Part shown: piece by piece, positions 25,297-34,553 of the stretch
Layout: every line of letters begins with the position of its first letter
Position numbering within the stretch: the stretch's first letter is position 1
Assembly (NCBI GenBank): GCA_041485385.1
Contig: JBGPJM010000024.1
Location: 1 to 37,667 of the forward strand
Length of the DNA stretch: 37,667 nucleotides
Direction of reading: 5' to 3'
From: JBGPJM01 sp041485385
GTDB taxonomy: Bacteria > Planctomycetota > Phycisphaerae > Phycisphaerales > UBA1924
Notes under the pieces: generated by a model
The model's input: the letters and a program-made list of their open reading frames with translations, nothing else
Told to the model about the DNA's origin: nothing
Databases searched by the model: none
Program-made: the position numbers and the translations under genes

Positions 25297-26444
25297 GCAC
25301 GGTCCCCGCCCAACCTTCCCGAGCCGACCCCATGCCCAGCCCCGACAGCGGGTCGTCTTCCGCACCGTCCCGCCACACCACCGGCTCCATCGCCGCGACC
25401 CTGCGCGCCGAGCTCATCGGCCCCAGCCACCTCCCGATCTCCGGCCTGGCCGCCATCGACGGCGCCTCGCGCGGCGACCTCACGTTCATCCGCTCCAGCA
25501 AATTCGCCGCGCACTGGGCCCGCAGCGCCGCCTCCGGCGCGCTGGTCACCCGCGGCGTGGAGGTGCACGGGCACGATCCTTCCTCCCGCGCCCTCATCAT
25601 CGTCGACAACGCCGACGTGGCGATGGTCACCGTCCTCCGCCTGTTCATGCCCCCCAAGAAGCTGTTCCAGCCCGGCATCCATCCCACCGCCATCGTCGAC
25701 CCCTCCGCGACCATAGGCCACGGCGTGCACGTCGGCCCGCACTGCATCGTCGGCGCCGATTGCACCATCGGCGACGGCTCGGTGCTCGTCGCCCACGTCT
25801 TCCTCGGGGACGAGGTCTCCATCGGGTCGATCACCACCCTGCACCCGGGCGTGCGAGTCCTCGACCGCTGCACGATCGGCAACGCCTGCGAGCTGTGGCC
25901 GAACACGGTCATCGGGGCCGACGGCTTCGGCTACGTCCCCTCCCCCGACCGCCAGCGCCTCCTGAAGATCCCGCTCATCGGCACCGTCGAGATCGGCGAC
26001 GCCGTCGAAATCGGCGCCTGCTCGGCCGTCGACCGCGGCAAGTTCGGCCCGACCATCGTCGGCGACGGCACCAAGATCGACAACCACTGCCAGATCGGGC
26101 ACAACGTCACCCTCGGCCGGTGCGTCATCATCTGCGGCGTGACCGGCATCGGCGGCTCCACGACGGTCGGAGATGGCGTCGTCATCGCCGGCCACGTCGG
26201 GGTCGCCGACAACCTCACCGTCGGCGCCGGCGCCACCCTCCTCGCCAAGTCCGGCGTGTTCAGCCACGTCCCTCCCGGGGAAACCTGGTTCGGCTCGCCG
26301 GCCGGTCCCTACAAGGACCAGATGCGCAGCTACGCCGCCCTCCGCCGGCTCTCCGACCACCTGCGCCGCGTGAACCGCCTCGAGAAGGCCGCGGGTAGCA
26401 AGGGGACCGTCCCGTCCGAGCCGGACAATCCCGACGATGATTGA
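25293..26444 (+). CDS. lpxD: UDP-3-O-acylglucosamine N-acyltransferase
   Basis: The third step of lipid A synthesis: adding an acyl chain to the 2-amino group of UDP-3-O-acylglucosamine. The N-terminal domain has ISGLAAIDGASRGDLTFI. The left-handed beta-helix of hexapeptide repeats runs from about residue 135 (IHPTAIVDPSATIGHGVHVG) to about 330. It includes NTVIGADGFGYVPSPD with the DGFG motif, then IDNHCQIGHNVTLG, which carries the catalytic His. The C-terminal helix is RRLSDHLRRVNRLEKA. I chose the GTG at 25293 because it overlaps the upstream stop (GTGA), as elsewhere in this window; the ATG at 25332 is the alternative and would remove 13 residues. It overlaps the next gene by 8 bases. It implies an LPS-type outer membrane. 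Confidence 0.92.
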   Translation: MSTVPAQPSRADPMPSPDSGSSSAPSRHTTGSIAATLRAELIGPSHLPISGLAAIDGASRGDLTFIRSSKFAAHWARSAASGALVTRGVEVHGHDPSSRALIIVDNADVAMVTVLRLFMPPKKLFQPGIHPTAIVDPSATIGHGVHVGPHCIVGADCTIGDGSVLVAHVFLGDEVSIGSITTLHPGVRVLDRCTIGNACELWPNTVIGADGFGYVPSPDRQRLLKIPLIGTVEIGDAVEIGACSAVDRGKFGPTIVGDGTKIDNHCQIGHNVTLGRCVIICGVTGIGGSTTVGDGVVIAGHVGVADNLTVGAGATLLAKSGVFSHVPPGETWFGSPAGPYKDQMRSYAALRRLSDHLRRVNRLEKAAGSKGTVPSEPDNPDDD

Positions 26445-26937
26445 GCAGCTCCTCCACACCTGGCAGGACCCCCATTCGCGCCACGCGTTGCTCGTCCACT
26501 TCCCCGTTGCGCTGTGCGCCCTGGGCGTGCTCCCTCTCATCGCCTTGGCGATGACGGGCTTCAAGTCGTACAACCTCAAGATCGTCTGTCTCGCCTGGTT
26601 CGCCATCGCCTCCCTCGGCGCGTTCCTCGCCGGCCAGGCCGGCCAGGCCGCCCGGCCCGATGTCCAGGCCGCCACCCCGCCCCTCACCGCGGCCCAGGCC
26701 GATCTCCTCCACGACCATCAGGAGCTCGGGGAGAAGGGGTGGATGTGGCCCCTCATCCCCGGCGGGCTGGTCGCCATCACCTTCATCGACCGGCGAGGCA
26801 CACGCAACGCCGCGGGGGCCCTGGCCATCATCGCCTCGATCGGCGTCGGCGGCGTCATCGGCTACACGGCCCATCTGGGCGGCCAGCTCGTCTACGTGCA
26901 CGGCCTAGGTGTCCCCCAGCGCACGCCCGTTCCCTGA
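26437..26937 (+). CDS. DUF2231-family membrane protein
   Basis: A 166-residue protein with four hydrophobic segments. It begins IEQLLHTWQDPHSRHALLVHFPVALCALGVLPL: the H-P-x-x-V-H-F-P-like opening (here RHALLVHFPVAL) is the hallmark of DUF2231. It ends GYTAHLGGQLVYVHGLGV, the other conserved part. The paired histidines and the membrane topology resemble b-type haem proteins, but no haem role is shown by the sequence. The start overlaps lpxD by 8 bases (ATGATTGA), so translation is coupled. Last gene of the OmpH-like/lpxD run. Confidence 0.85.
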   Translation: MIEQLLHTWQDPHSRHALLVHFPVALCALGVLPLIALAMTGFKSYNLKIVCLAWFAIASLGAFLAGQAGQAARPDVQAATPPLTAAQADLLHDHQELGEKGWMWPLIPGGLVAITFIDRRGTRNAAGALAIIASIGVGGVIGYTAHLGGQLVYVHGLGVPQRTPVP

Positions 26938-27014
26938 CGCGACGTCTCTCCCGCCGAACTGGCCACCGGACTCCCGGCCGTGGCAAATCCACACGGACGG
27001 CTGCCGAGTTTGTC

Positions 27015-27043
27015 TTGCAACTCTCTCCGCTATGAGTTAGGCT
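27015..27043 (+). promoter_or_regulatory. Possible promoter for the first dockerin protein
   Basis: TTGCAA (27015-27020), 17 bases, TAGGCT (27038-27043). Both boxes are partial matches. It would give a leader of about 125 bases. Confidence 0.25.
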
Positions 27044-27174
27044 TGCGATAGCTGCTCATCGCGGCCTCGTCGGGGCATCCCGTGTTCACGCCCGAGCCGG
27101 CGCCCACGCCGCGCCGGCCGTGGTTGTTGTTGCCGTCTTCCCGATTCGTCCAGATATCCCGAGGAGGTCTCACG

Positions 27175-28932
27175 ATGCGCACCCGCTCACCGAGTGTCTC
27201 GTTCGCCGCAATCACGGTGCTCTTCGCCGGCGCGACCGGCGCCCTGGCCCAGTCCAACACCTGCTCTTCCGCCACGCTGATCGCCGTCCCGGGCAGCTAC
27301 GCCGGCACCACCGTCGGCGCGACCAACGACGGGGCGCCCAGCTGCGGAGTCTCAACCACCACGCCCGACGTCTGGTACAAGGTCACGCCCGCGCTCACCC
27401 AGCAGCTCACCGTCACGACCTGCGGCGGCGCAAGCTACGACAGTGTCCTGTCGCTGCACTCGGCCTGCCCCGGGACGGCCGGCAATGAGCTGGCCTGCAA
27501 CGACGACTCGTGCAGCAGCACGCAGTCCACGATCCAGGCGGTCGTGACCGCCGGCAACACGTACTACATCCGCGTGTCGGGGTGGAACGGCGCCACCGGC
27601 GCCTTCACGATCACGACCTCCTACCAGGACCCCCCGCCCCCGCCCGCCCCCGGCCCCGACGTCATCGTCGGCGACCTCAACAGCCTGATACGGTACACCC
27701 CGATCGGCAGCATCACCGCCTACGCGATCGGCGCAACGTCCTGCAACATCGGCACCCAGGATGCGCTCTGGATCTCCTCGACCAACCAGCACCCCGTCAT
27801 CTACCAGGCCATGTACCGCCTCGAGAACGGCCGCTTCGAGCAGGTCGGCCAGTCCTTCGTCAAGCACGCCTTCGGCGCCGTCAACGACGGCATCTGCGGA
27901 ACCTGCAACGGCCACCTCGGCCAGGTCCTGGGCGTCGGCTGCTCCGATCCCTACGGCGCCAGCACCAACGGCAACCAATCCATCCTCGGCCCCAGGTCGC
28001 AGGTCAACGCCACCACCGGCGCCTACCCCTACCCGTTCACCACCACCGCCGGCACCACCTCGATCGCCCGGCGCCTTCAGGTCGTAACCAGCGACATCGA
28101 CCCCGCCATGCACTCCGGCGCCCGCTACTTCGGCGAGGTCCAGTACATCACCGCCGACGACGCCCTGGCCGGCAACGGCCTCAACAACGCCTCCTACCGC
28201 GAGATCGCCTTCGCCAGCGCCGCCGCGACGCCCAGCTTCGTCGCCGACGTCGCCCGCATGAGCCCTGCCATCCGGGCCTGGCAGGACATCGACCCCGCCG
28301 TCGCCGAAGTTAATGCCGACTACCAGGAGGGCACGCTCACCGCCCGCTTCATCGTCTCGGCCAAGGCCACCGACAACGGCAACGGCACGTGGAACTACGA
28401 GTACGCCGTCCACAATCTCAACTCGCACCGCTCCGGCCAGAGCTTCTCCCTCCCCATGCCCGCCGGCGTACTGGTCACCAGCACCGGCTTCCACGATACG
28501 TTCTATCACGACGGCGACGGCGTGAACAACATCACCTACAGCGGCACCGACTGGGGAATGAGCCAAAACTCGGCCAGCATCTCCTGGTCGACCGAGACCT
28601 TCGCCCAGAACCAGAACGCCAACGCCCTCCGCTGGGGGACCCTCTACAACTTCCGCTTCACCGCCAATGCCGCCCCCACCACGGGTAACGCCTCCATCGG
28701 CCTCTTCCGCCCCGGCGCCGCCGGCGAGCCCGCTTCCATCTCCGTCCCCGGCCTCCCCGTCCCCACCGGCGCCTGCCCCGCCGATTTCAACGGCAACGGC
28801 ACCGTCAACTCCCAGGACTTCTTCGACTTCCTCGCCTCGTTCTTCGGCGGCTCCGCCGATTTCAACCACGACGGCGCCACCAACTCCCAGGACTTCTTCG
28901 ATTATCTGACCGCCTTCTTCGCCGGATGCTGA
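27175..28932 (+). CDS. Secreted protein with C-terminal GC-type dockerin (1)
   Basis: A 585-residue exported protein. GAGGAGG lies 7 bases before the ATG; the signal peptide is VSFAAITVLFAGATGALAQ. Residues about 25-155 form a beta domain with DVWYKVTPALTQQLTVTTCG and TYYIRVSGWNGATGAFTI, the pattern of the bacterial pre-peptidase C-terminal-like domain. After a Pro linker (PPPPPAPGP) comes a region of about 360 residues with no recognised family, with several Cys and many Asn/Thr. The C-terminal 50 residues hold two EF-hand-like loops, DFNGNGTVNSQDFFDFL and DFNHDGATNSQDFFDYL, ending TAFFAGC. This GC-type dockerin probably serves cell-surface attachment; no cohesin partner is seen here. First of three such genes in a row. 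Confidence 0.83.
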   Translation: MRTRSPSVSFAAITVLFAGATGALAQSNTCSSATLIAVPGSYAGTTVGATNDGAPSCGVSTTTPDVWYKVTPALTQQLTVTTCGGASYDSVLSLHSACPGTAGNELACNDDSCSSTQSTIQAVVTAGNTYYIRVSGWNGATGAFTITTSYQDPPPPPAPGPDVIVGDLNSLIRYTPIGSITAYAIGATSCNIGTQDALWISSTNQHPVIYQAMYRLENGRFEQVGQSFVKHAFGAVNDGICGTCNGHLGQVLGVGCSDPYGASTNGNQSILGPRSQVNATTGAYPYPFTTTAGTTSIARRLQVVTSDIDPAMHSGARYFGEVQYITADDALAGNGLNNASYREIAFASAAATPSFVADVARMSPAIRAWQDIDPAVAEVNADYQEGTLTARFIVSAKATDNGNGTWNYEYAVHNLNSHRSGQSFSLPMPAGVLVTSTGFHDTFYHDGDGVNNITYSGTDWGMSQNSASISWSTETFAQNQNANALRWGTLYNFRFTANAAPTTGNASIGLFRPGAAGEPASISVPGLPVPTGACPADFNGNGTVNSQDFFDFLASFFGGSADFNHDGATNSQDFFDYLTAFFAGC

Positions 28933-28958
28933 AGCGTGTTCTCCTCCCTTGCTGTCAG

Positions 28959-28984
28959 GGGCCGCGGACAACTGTCCGCGGCCC
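28959..28984 (+). terminator. Hairpin after the first dockerin gene
   Basis: GGGCCGCGGACA (28959-28970) faces TGTCCGCGGCCC (28973-28984), a strong stem. The bases after it (TCTCCTTCCC) are only moderately T-rich. Confidence 0.5.
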
Positions 28985-29102
28985 TCTCCTTCCCGCTTTG
29001 ACCTCGGCGCGCCATGCACGCCTTGCGTCCCCAGCCCGCGCTTGCACACTGTGAGTGTGTCCCACTCCGTAAGTTGACCCCTCGCCCCAAGGGAGCACCG
29101 CC

Positions 29103-30845
29103 ATGCCCCGCCGCACCATCGCCGCCATCGCCGCCAACGCCTCCGGCTGCTTCCTCGCCGCGGTCGCGCTCGCCCAGTCTCCCCGGCCCGCCGCCCCCTC
29201 CACCTCTCCCGCCGATCCACCTCCTCCCGAGCGCTACGACCAGCCCCCGGCGCCCCCGGCGCCCCGGCGCATAGCCGTCCCGGTTGTCAACACCCCGGCC
29301 TGGCCCCGCGGCTTCCCCCTCAGCCGCCAGGTGAACGTCGACGCGGGCGGCATGAACATCGTTGGCGACGCCGCTAACGAGCCCTCCCTCGCCGTCGACC
29401 CCACCGCCCCCAACCGCATCGCCATCGGCTGGCGCCAGTTCGACAGCGTCGCCTCCAACTTCCGCCAGGCCGGCTACGCCTACTCGCGCGACGGCGGGCG
29501 CACCTGGACCTTCCCCGGCGTCCTTACCCCAGGCAACTTCCGCTCCGACCCCGTCCTCGAATCCAACCGCCAGGGCACGTTCTTCTACGACACGATCCCC
29601 GACACCACGACCAGCTGGCGCTGCGAGGTGTTCGCCTCCTTCGACCACGGCGCCACTTGGGGTCCGCCCGTGCTCGCCAACGGCGGCGACCGCGAGTGGA
29701 TGGTCATCGACAAGACCGGCGGCATCGGCGACGGCAACATCTACGAGAAATGGAACAACAGCTTCAGCTGCTGCGGCACAAACAGTTTCGGGCGCGACAC
29801 CACCGGCAACGAGTTCCCCTGGCCGCCGCCCGTCATGCCCCCCATCAACGTCGGCGGCGGCGCCATCGCCGTCGGGCCCGATGGCGAGGTCTACACCGCC
29901 GGCGCCTTCACCGGCGGCCTCGGCCTCTACCGCTCCGACAACGCCCGCGACCCCGCCGCGACCCCCACCTTCCCGCTCACCCGCACCGTCAACCTCGGCG
30001 GCCCCGTCTCGCCCGGCTTCCCCGGCAACCCCGGCGGCGCTTCGGGCCAGGCCTGGGTCGACGTCATGCGCACCGCCGGGGGGCGCCGCGGGCACGTCTA
30101 CGTCTGCGCCCTCGTCAACCCCTCCGGCACGGACCCCGGCGACATCATGTTCGCCCGCAGCACCGACCAGGGCGCCAGCTGGTCCGCCCCCGTCCGCGTC
30201 AACGACGACGCCCAGAGCCCCACCCACTGGCAGTGGTTCCCCTCGATGTCCGTCGCCCTGAGTGGCCGCATCGACGTGACCTTCAACGACACCCGCAACA
30301 CCAACTCCTCCAGCCTGTCGCAGCTCTTCTACACCTTCTCGTTCGACGAGGGCGTCACCTGGGCGCCCAACGTTCCCCTGGGCCCCGTCTGGAACAGCAC
30401 CATCGGCTGGCCGCAGCAGAACAAGATCGGCGACTACTACGACCAGGAGTCCGACGACCTCGGCGTCGACCTCGCCTACGCCACCACCTACAACGGCGAG
30501 CAGGACGTCTACTTCCTCCGCATCGGCGACTACGACTGCAACGGCAACGGCATCGGCGACGCCCAGGACATCGCCGCCAACCCCGCCATGGACTGCAACG
30601 GCAACGGCATCCCCGACTCCTGCGAGATCGCCGCCGGCACCCTCGCCGACACCAACCACAACGGCATTCCCGACATCTGCGAATGCCCCGCCGACTGGAA
30701 CCGCAGCGGCACGCTCAACTCGCAGGACTTCTTCGACTTCCTCACCGACTTCTTCGCCGGCAACGCCGACTTCAACCACAACGGCGTCACCAACTCCCAG
30801 GACTTCTTCGACTTCCTCACCGCCTTCTTCGCCGGTTGCCCCTGA
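29103..30845 (+). CDS. Secreted sialidase-like beta-propeller protein with GC-type dockerin (2)
   Basis: A 580-residue exported protein. Signal peptide NASGCFLAAVALAQ, then a Pro-rich linker. The main domain is a BNR/Asp-box propeller: YSRDGGRTWTF, FASFDHGATWG, ARSTDQGASWS and FSFDEGVTWA are four Asp-boxes (S-x-D-x-G-x-T-W). I see no full set of sialidase catalytic residues, so a glycosidase activity is not claimed. Next come DCNGNGIGDAQDIA and DCNGNGIPDSCEIAAGT, calcium-binding loops of the thrombospondin-3 type. The end is the GC dockerin (DWNRSGTLNSQDFFDFL, DFNHNGVTNSQDFFDFL, FFAGCP). GGGAG lies about 8 bases before the ATG. The Ca-binding linker and dockerin suggest a calcium-stiffened surface protein. 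Confidence 0.82.
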   Translation: MPRRTIAAIAANASGCFLAAVALAQSPRPAAPSTSPADPPPPERYDQPPAPPAPRRIAVPVVNTPAWPRGFPLSRQVNVDAGGMNIVGDAANEPSLAVDPTAPNRIAIGWRQFDSVASNFRQAGYAYSRDGGRTWTFPGVLTPGNFRSDPVLESNRQGTFFYDTIPDTTTSWRCEVFASFDHGATWGPPVLANGGDREWMVIDKTGGIGDGNIYEKWNNSFSCCGTNSFGRDTTGNEFPWPPPVMPPINVGGGAIAVGPDGEVYTAGAFTGGLGLYRSDNARDPAATPTFPLTRTVNLGGPVSPGFPGNPGGASGQAWVDVMRTAGGRRGHVYVCALVNPSGTDPGDIMFARSTDQGASWSAPVRVNDDAQSPTHWQWFPSMSVALSGRIDVTFNDTRNTNSSSLSQLFYTFSFDEGVTWAPNVPLGPVWNSTIGWPQQNKIGDYYDQESDDLGVDLAYATTYNGEQDVYFLRIGDYDCNGNGIGDAQDIAANPAMDCNGNGIPDSCEIAAGTLADTNHNGIPDICECPADWNRSGTLNSQDFFDFLTDFFAGNADFNHNGVTNSQDFFDFLTAFFAGCP

Positions 30846-30855
30846 CCGCTCCTCG

Positions 30856-30877
30856 CCGGGGCGCACCATCGCCCCGG
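30856..30877 (+). terminator. Hairpin after the second dockerin gene
   Basis: CCGGGGCG (30856-30863), loop CACCAT, CGCCCCGG (30870-30877). There is no T-run directly after it, so termination is uncertain. Confidence 0.35.
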
Positions 30878-30898
30878 TCGGCCCGACGTCGACGTCCT

Positions 30899-30927
30899 TT
30901 GGTCCAACTCGCGGCTTGGGCTACACT
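30899..30927 (+). promoter_or_regulatory. Possible promoter for the third dockerin protein
   Basis: TTGGTC (30899-30904), 17 bases, TACACT (30922-30927). The start would be near 30934, giving a leader of about 70 bases to the ATG at 31004. Confidence 0.3.
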
Positions 30928-31003
30928 GGGCCCACAGCGCTCGACAGTGTGAGCCATCCCGGAGGGGAATCTCGGAGGGGGGCCCCGCGCGGAGAGCTTC
31001 ACC

Positions 31004-34000
31004 ATGCTTAAGTACCTCGCGATCCTCGTGTGCCTGGCCGGCCCGGCCCAGCGGCTCTCCTTCGCCTCCGCCCGGATGGTGAACCATCCGCCCAACACCC
31101 CCACGGTCACCGAGCCCGCCCTCGACAACCAGATCGTCAGCCCCGGCGACGTCCACATGGAATCGTCGGCCTTCTCCGACCCGGATCCCGGCGACACGCA
31201 CGTCTGCTCCGACTGGGAGATCTGGACCATCACGCCCTCGCAGCGCGTCTGGGTCACCTCCTGCATCGGCGGCGTCGAGCGCCTGCACACCCACCTGGGC
31301 GACGGCACCTTCGAGAACTCGCACGCCGGGCGAACCTCCCTCTTCCCCGACACCCAGTACCGCCTCCGCGTCCGCCACCGCGACAGCAGCGGCGACGCCG
31401 CCACCGAGTGGAGCCAGTGGGGAGAGCGCCTCTTCCACACCGCCGCCCTCACCGTCGTCCTCCCGCTGTTGGGCGACGACGCCGCCGACGTCCCGCCTGC
31501 CGCCTGGACGCAGACGGTCGGCGGCCAGCCGGCCATCCTCCCCCCCGCCTCGCCCCCCCCGTTCATCCGGCTGGAATCTCCCCAAGGCGAGACGATCCTC
31601 GAGTTCCACGCCCTCAATGGCGTCTCGAACCAGCTCGTGAACCCGGCCCCCCTGTCTCAGCACGTGCCCATTCGGCTGCACGTCTCCGCCGGCGGGCTCG
31701 CCGGGAACGTCCTGCTCCCGCAGACCGACCTCTCGTTCACCGCCGATGAAGGCCAGGCGGTCGTCGTCTACGTCCCCGCGCTGAGCGCCGCGCCGGGCAC
31801 CGATCAGTACTTCTGGATCAGCGCCCCCGGCGCGACCTACCTCGGCGCGCCCGGCCAGACCACGCCCGATTTCTCCCAGCTCGCCCGCGGTGGGCCCGTC
31901 CCCTGGACCGTGCTCCAGCCCGGGTTCCGCGTCGAGGTCGTCGCCACCGGTTTCCAGCTCCCCGTCAACATCGCCTTCGTCCCCGCCCCCCTCCCCGGCC
32001 CGGACGCCCCCATCTTCTACGTCACCGAGCTCTACGGGGCCATCAAGGTCGTCTACCGCGACGGCACCGTCCACGACTACGCCACCGGCCTGCTCAACTA
32101 CAACCCCTCCGGCATCTTCCCCGGCTCCGGCGAGCAAGGTTGCACCGGCGTCGCCGTCAACCCCGCCAATGGCGACGTCTACGCCGGCATGCTCTACGAC
32201 TCCGCGCCCCCGAGCGGCAACCACTACCCCAAGGTCGTCCGCTTCACCAGCACCAACGGCGGCCGCACCGCCACCACCCAGACCACCATCCTCAACATGA
32301 CCGGCGAGACCCAGGGCCAGTCCCACCAGATCTCCAACTTCTCCTTCGGCCCCGACGGCAAGCTCTACGTCCACATGGGCGACGGATTCATCACCGCCAC
32401 CGCCCAGGACCTCGCCTTCTTCCGCGGCAAGATCCTCCGCATCAACCCCGACGGCACCGCGCCCCCCGACAACTCCTTCTACAACGCCTCCGACGGCATC
32501 ACCGCCCGCGACTACGTCTACGCCTACGGTTTCCGCAACCCCTTCGGCGGCGCCTGGCGCGCGGCCGACGGCTTCCATTACGACCTCGAGAACGGGCCCA
32601 GCAACGACCGCCTCGCCCGCGTAGTCCGCGCCCGCAACTACCTCTGGGACGGCTCCGACGCCAGCATGAACAACTACGCCATCTACAACTGGAACCCCGC
32701 CCACGGGCCCGTGAACATGGTCTTCATCCAGCCCGGCACCTTCAGCGGCAGCGGCTTCCCCTCCGACCGCATGGACCACCTCTTCCTCTCCGAGTCCGGC
32801 CCCACCTGGGAGACCGGCCCCCAGGCCCTCGGCAAGCGCATCAGCGAACTCGTCCTCGACGCCGCGGGTAACCGCATCAGCGGGCCCACGACGCTCATCG
32901 AGTACAACGGCCCCGGCAAGGCCTCCGTCGTCGGCCTCGCCGCCGGGCCCGACGGCCTCTACTTCACCGACCTCTACAAAGACCTCGACTACACCTCGCC
33001 CATCGACCGCGGTGCCAGCGTCCTCCGCGTGAAGTACGTCGGCGCGGCCGACTTCACCGCCAACGTCACCGCCGGCCAGGCGCCCCTGGCCGTCACCTTC
33101 ACCGACGCCTCGACCGTCCCCTCCCCCGCCTCCTGGTCATGGGACTTCGGCGACGGAACGAGCAGCACCCTCCAGAACCCGTCGCACACCTACGCCGACG
33201 ACGGCGTCTACACCGTGCGCCTCAGCGTCGCCGGCCCCGCCGGCATCGCCGTCGTCCAGAAGACCGGCTTCATCCACGTCGGCTCCATCCCGTCGATCGC
33301 GCTCATCGGCGCCTCCATGCCGCCCGTCGCCGCCGACGCGGCCGCCACCGACCTCCTCCGCTCGCTCGGCTACACGGTCGATCCGTACGACGATGAGCCG
33401 GCCAACCGGCCCACCGCCGCCGCGCTGGGCGCCCAGTACGACCTGGTCATCGTCTCCTCGACCATCTCCTCGGCCAACATCGCCGGCGAGTTCCGGACGG
33501 TGAACGTGCCGCTGCTGTTCTGGGAGAACGCGCTGCTGCGCCTCGGACGCGAGGCCCTCTCCGACGACGGCATCGTCGTCGCCGGCGCCGCCGCGATCAA
33601 CATCACCGACACCTCCCACCCCATCACCCAGGGCCTCCCCGCCGGCGCAATGACCGTCTTCCAGACCGGCGCCAACATGAGCACCGGGCGCGGCAACTTC
33701 GGCCCCGGCGCACGCATCCTGGCCACGCGCAGCGGCGACCCGACGCAGGCGACCATCCTCGTCGCCGACGCCGGCGCACAGCTCCTGGGCGGGTACGTCG
33801 CCCCCGCCAGGCGCGCCTTCCTGTTCTTCGAGGACGGCAGCTTCCTCACCGCCACCGCAGCCGCCCGCGACATCCTCCAACGCACCGTCTGCTGGTCCCT
33901 CAACGCCGCCCGGCCCGCTGTCCTCACCGGCCCCTCTGACACCTCCGTCGCCGAAGGCCAGCCTGCCACGTTCTCCATCACCGTCCAGGGTTCCTCGCCC

Positions 34001-34336
34001 CTCTCGCTCCAGTGGCGCCACAACGGTGCCGCGATCCCCGGCGCAGTCGGACGCTCGTTCACCATCCCCGCCGCGGCCCCCGCCGATTCCGGAACCTACG
34101 ACGTCTCCGTCGTCAACCCCTGCGGCGCCGTCGTCAGCCCCGCGGCCACCCTCACGGTCCTCCCGCCGCCGCCGCCGTGCCCCGCCGATTGGAACCACAA
34201 CGGCACGCTCAACTCCCAGGACTTCTTCGACTTCCTCGCGTCCTTCTTCGCCGGCAACGCCGATTTCAACACCAACGGCATCACCAACTCCCAGGACTTC
34301 TTCGACTTCCTGACCGCCTTCTTCGTCGGCTGCTGA
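31004..34336 (+). CDS. Large multidomain exported protein: sugar-dehydrogenase-like propeller, PKD, Ig-like and GC-type dockerin (3)
   Basis: 1110 residues, signal peptide LAILVCLAGPAQRLSFASA. Domains in order: a fibronectin-like opening (FSDPDPGDTHVC...LFPDTQYRLRVRHRDSSG, about 57-145). A glucose/sorbosone-dehydrogenase-type propeller follows at about 305-680, with LPVNIAFVP, ISNFSFGPDGKLYVHMGDG, FRGKILRINPDGTAPPDN and YAYGFRNPFGGAWR; these are substrate- and PQQ-site motifs of that family, though cofactor use is not shown. A PKD domain (SWSWDFGDGTSSTLQNPSHT, about 705-755) comes next, then a flavodoxin-like segment (IALIGASMPPVAADAAATDL). An Ig-like domain (GPSDTSVAEGQPATFSITVQ) precedes the dockerin (NSQDFFDFL twice, ending FFVGC). 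GGAG lies about 9 bases before the ATG. The domain mix suggests carbohydrate binding or oxidation at the cell surface. Confidence 0.83.
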   Translation: MLKYLAILVCLAGPAQRLSFASARMVNHPPNTPTVTEPALDNQIVSPGDVHMESSAFSDPDPGDTHVCSDWEIWTITPSQRVWVTSCIGGVERLHTHLGDGTFENSHAGRTSLFPDTQYRLRVRHRDSSGDAATEWSQWGERLFHTAALTVVLPLLGDDAADVPPAAWTQTVGGQPAILPPASPPPFIRLESPQGETILEFHALNGVSNQLVNPAPLSQHVPIRLHVSAGGLAGNVLLPQTDLSFTADEGQAVVVYVPALSAAPGTDQYFWISAPGATYLGAPGQTTPDFSQLARGGPVPWTVLQPGFRVEVVATGFQLPVNIAFVPAPLPGPDAPIFYVTELYGAIKVVYRDGTVHDYATGLLNYNPSGIFPGSGEQGCTGVAVNPANGDVYAGMLYDSAPPSGNHYPKVVRFTSTNGGRTATTQTTILNMTGETQGQSHQISNFSFGPDGKLYVHMGDGFITATAQDLAFFRGKILRINPDGTAPPDNSFYNASDGITARDYVYAYGFRNPFGGAWRAADGFHYDLENGPSNDRLARVVRARNYLWDGSDASMNNYAIYNWNPAHGPVNMVFIQPGTFSGSGFPSDRMDHLFLSESGPTWETGPQALGKRISELVLDAAGNRISGPTTLIEYNGPGKASVVGLAAGPDGLYFTDLYKDLDYTSPIDRGASVLRVKYVGAADFTANVTAGQAPLAVTFTDASTVPSPASWSWDFGDGTSSTLQNPSHTYADDGVYTVRLSVAGPAGIAVVQKTGFIHVGSIPSIALIGASMPPVAADAAATDLLRSLGYTVDPYDDEPANRPTAAALGAQYDLVIVSSTISSANIAGEFRTVNVPLLFWENALLRLGREALSDDGIVVAGAAAINITDTSHPITQGLPAGAMTVFQTGANMSTGRGNFGPGARILATRSGDPTQATILVADAGAQLLGGYVAPARRAFLFFEDGSFLTATAAARDILQRTVCWSLNAARPAVLTGPSDTSVAEGQPATFSITVQGSSPLSLQWRHNGAAIPGAVGRSFTIPAAAPADSGTYDVSVVNPCGAVVSPAATLTVLPPPPPCPADWNHNGTLNSQDFFDFLASFFAGNADFNTNGITNSQDFFDFLTAFFVGC

Positions 34337-34352
34337 ACCAAAGACCGCCCCC

Positions 34353-34451
34353 TTCTCCGACCAGGACCCCGGCGACACGCACGCCGGCCGCAACTCCCTC
34401 TTCCCCGACGCCAACTATCTCCTCCGCGCCCGCCACAAGGACTCCAGCGGC
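34353..34451 (+). pseudogene. Decayed fragment of a paralog of the preceding gene
   Basis: Right after the third dockerin gene, one frame reads FSDQDPGDTHAGRNSLFPD then ANYLLRARHKDSSG. This is the opening domain of the preceding protein (FSDPDPGDTH and HAGRTSLFPDTQYRLRVRH) with about 40 residues deleted between the two pieces. There is no start, signal peptide or downstream domain. From 34546 back to about 34468 the other strand reads LTFSDHDNHPHVIYLPP, which may be a piece of a second lost gene. Confidence 0.65.
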
Positions 34452-34553
34452 GTCGAGCGCGGCGCCGCCGGGTGGGACGACGACCGGGGGGAGGTAGATG
34501 ACGTGCGGATGGTTGTCGTGGTCGGAGAAGGTGAGCGTGCTCTCGACATCCCC

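Noticed and set aside
28902..32779. Long minus-strand frames (about 650 and 750 codons) opposite the dockerin genes
   Set aside because: Gly/Val/Glu/Ala repeats typical of the complement of GC-rich coding DNA; the plus-strand products have signal peptides and domains.
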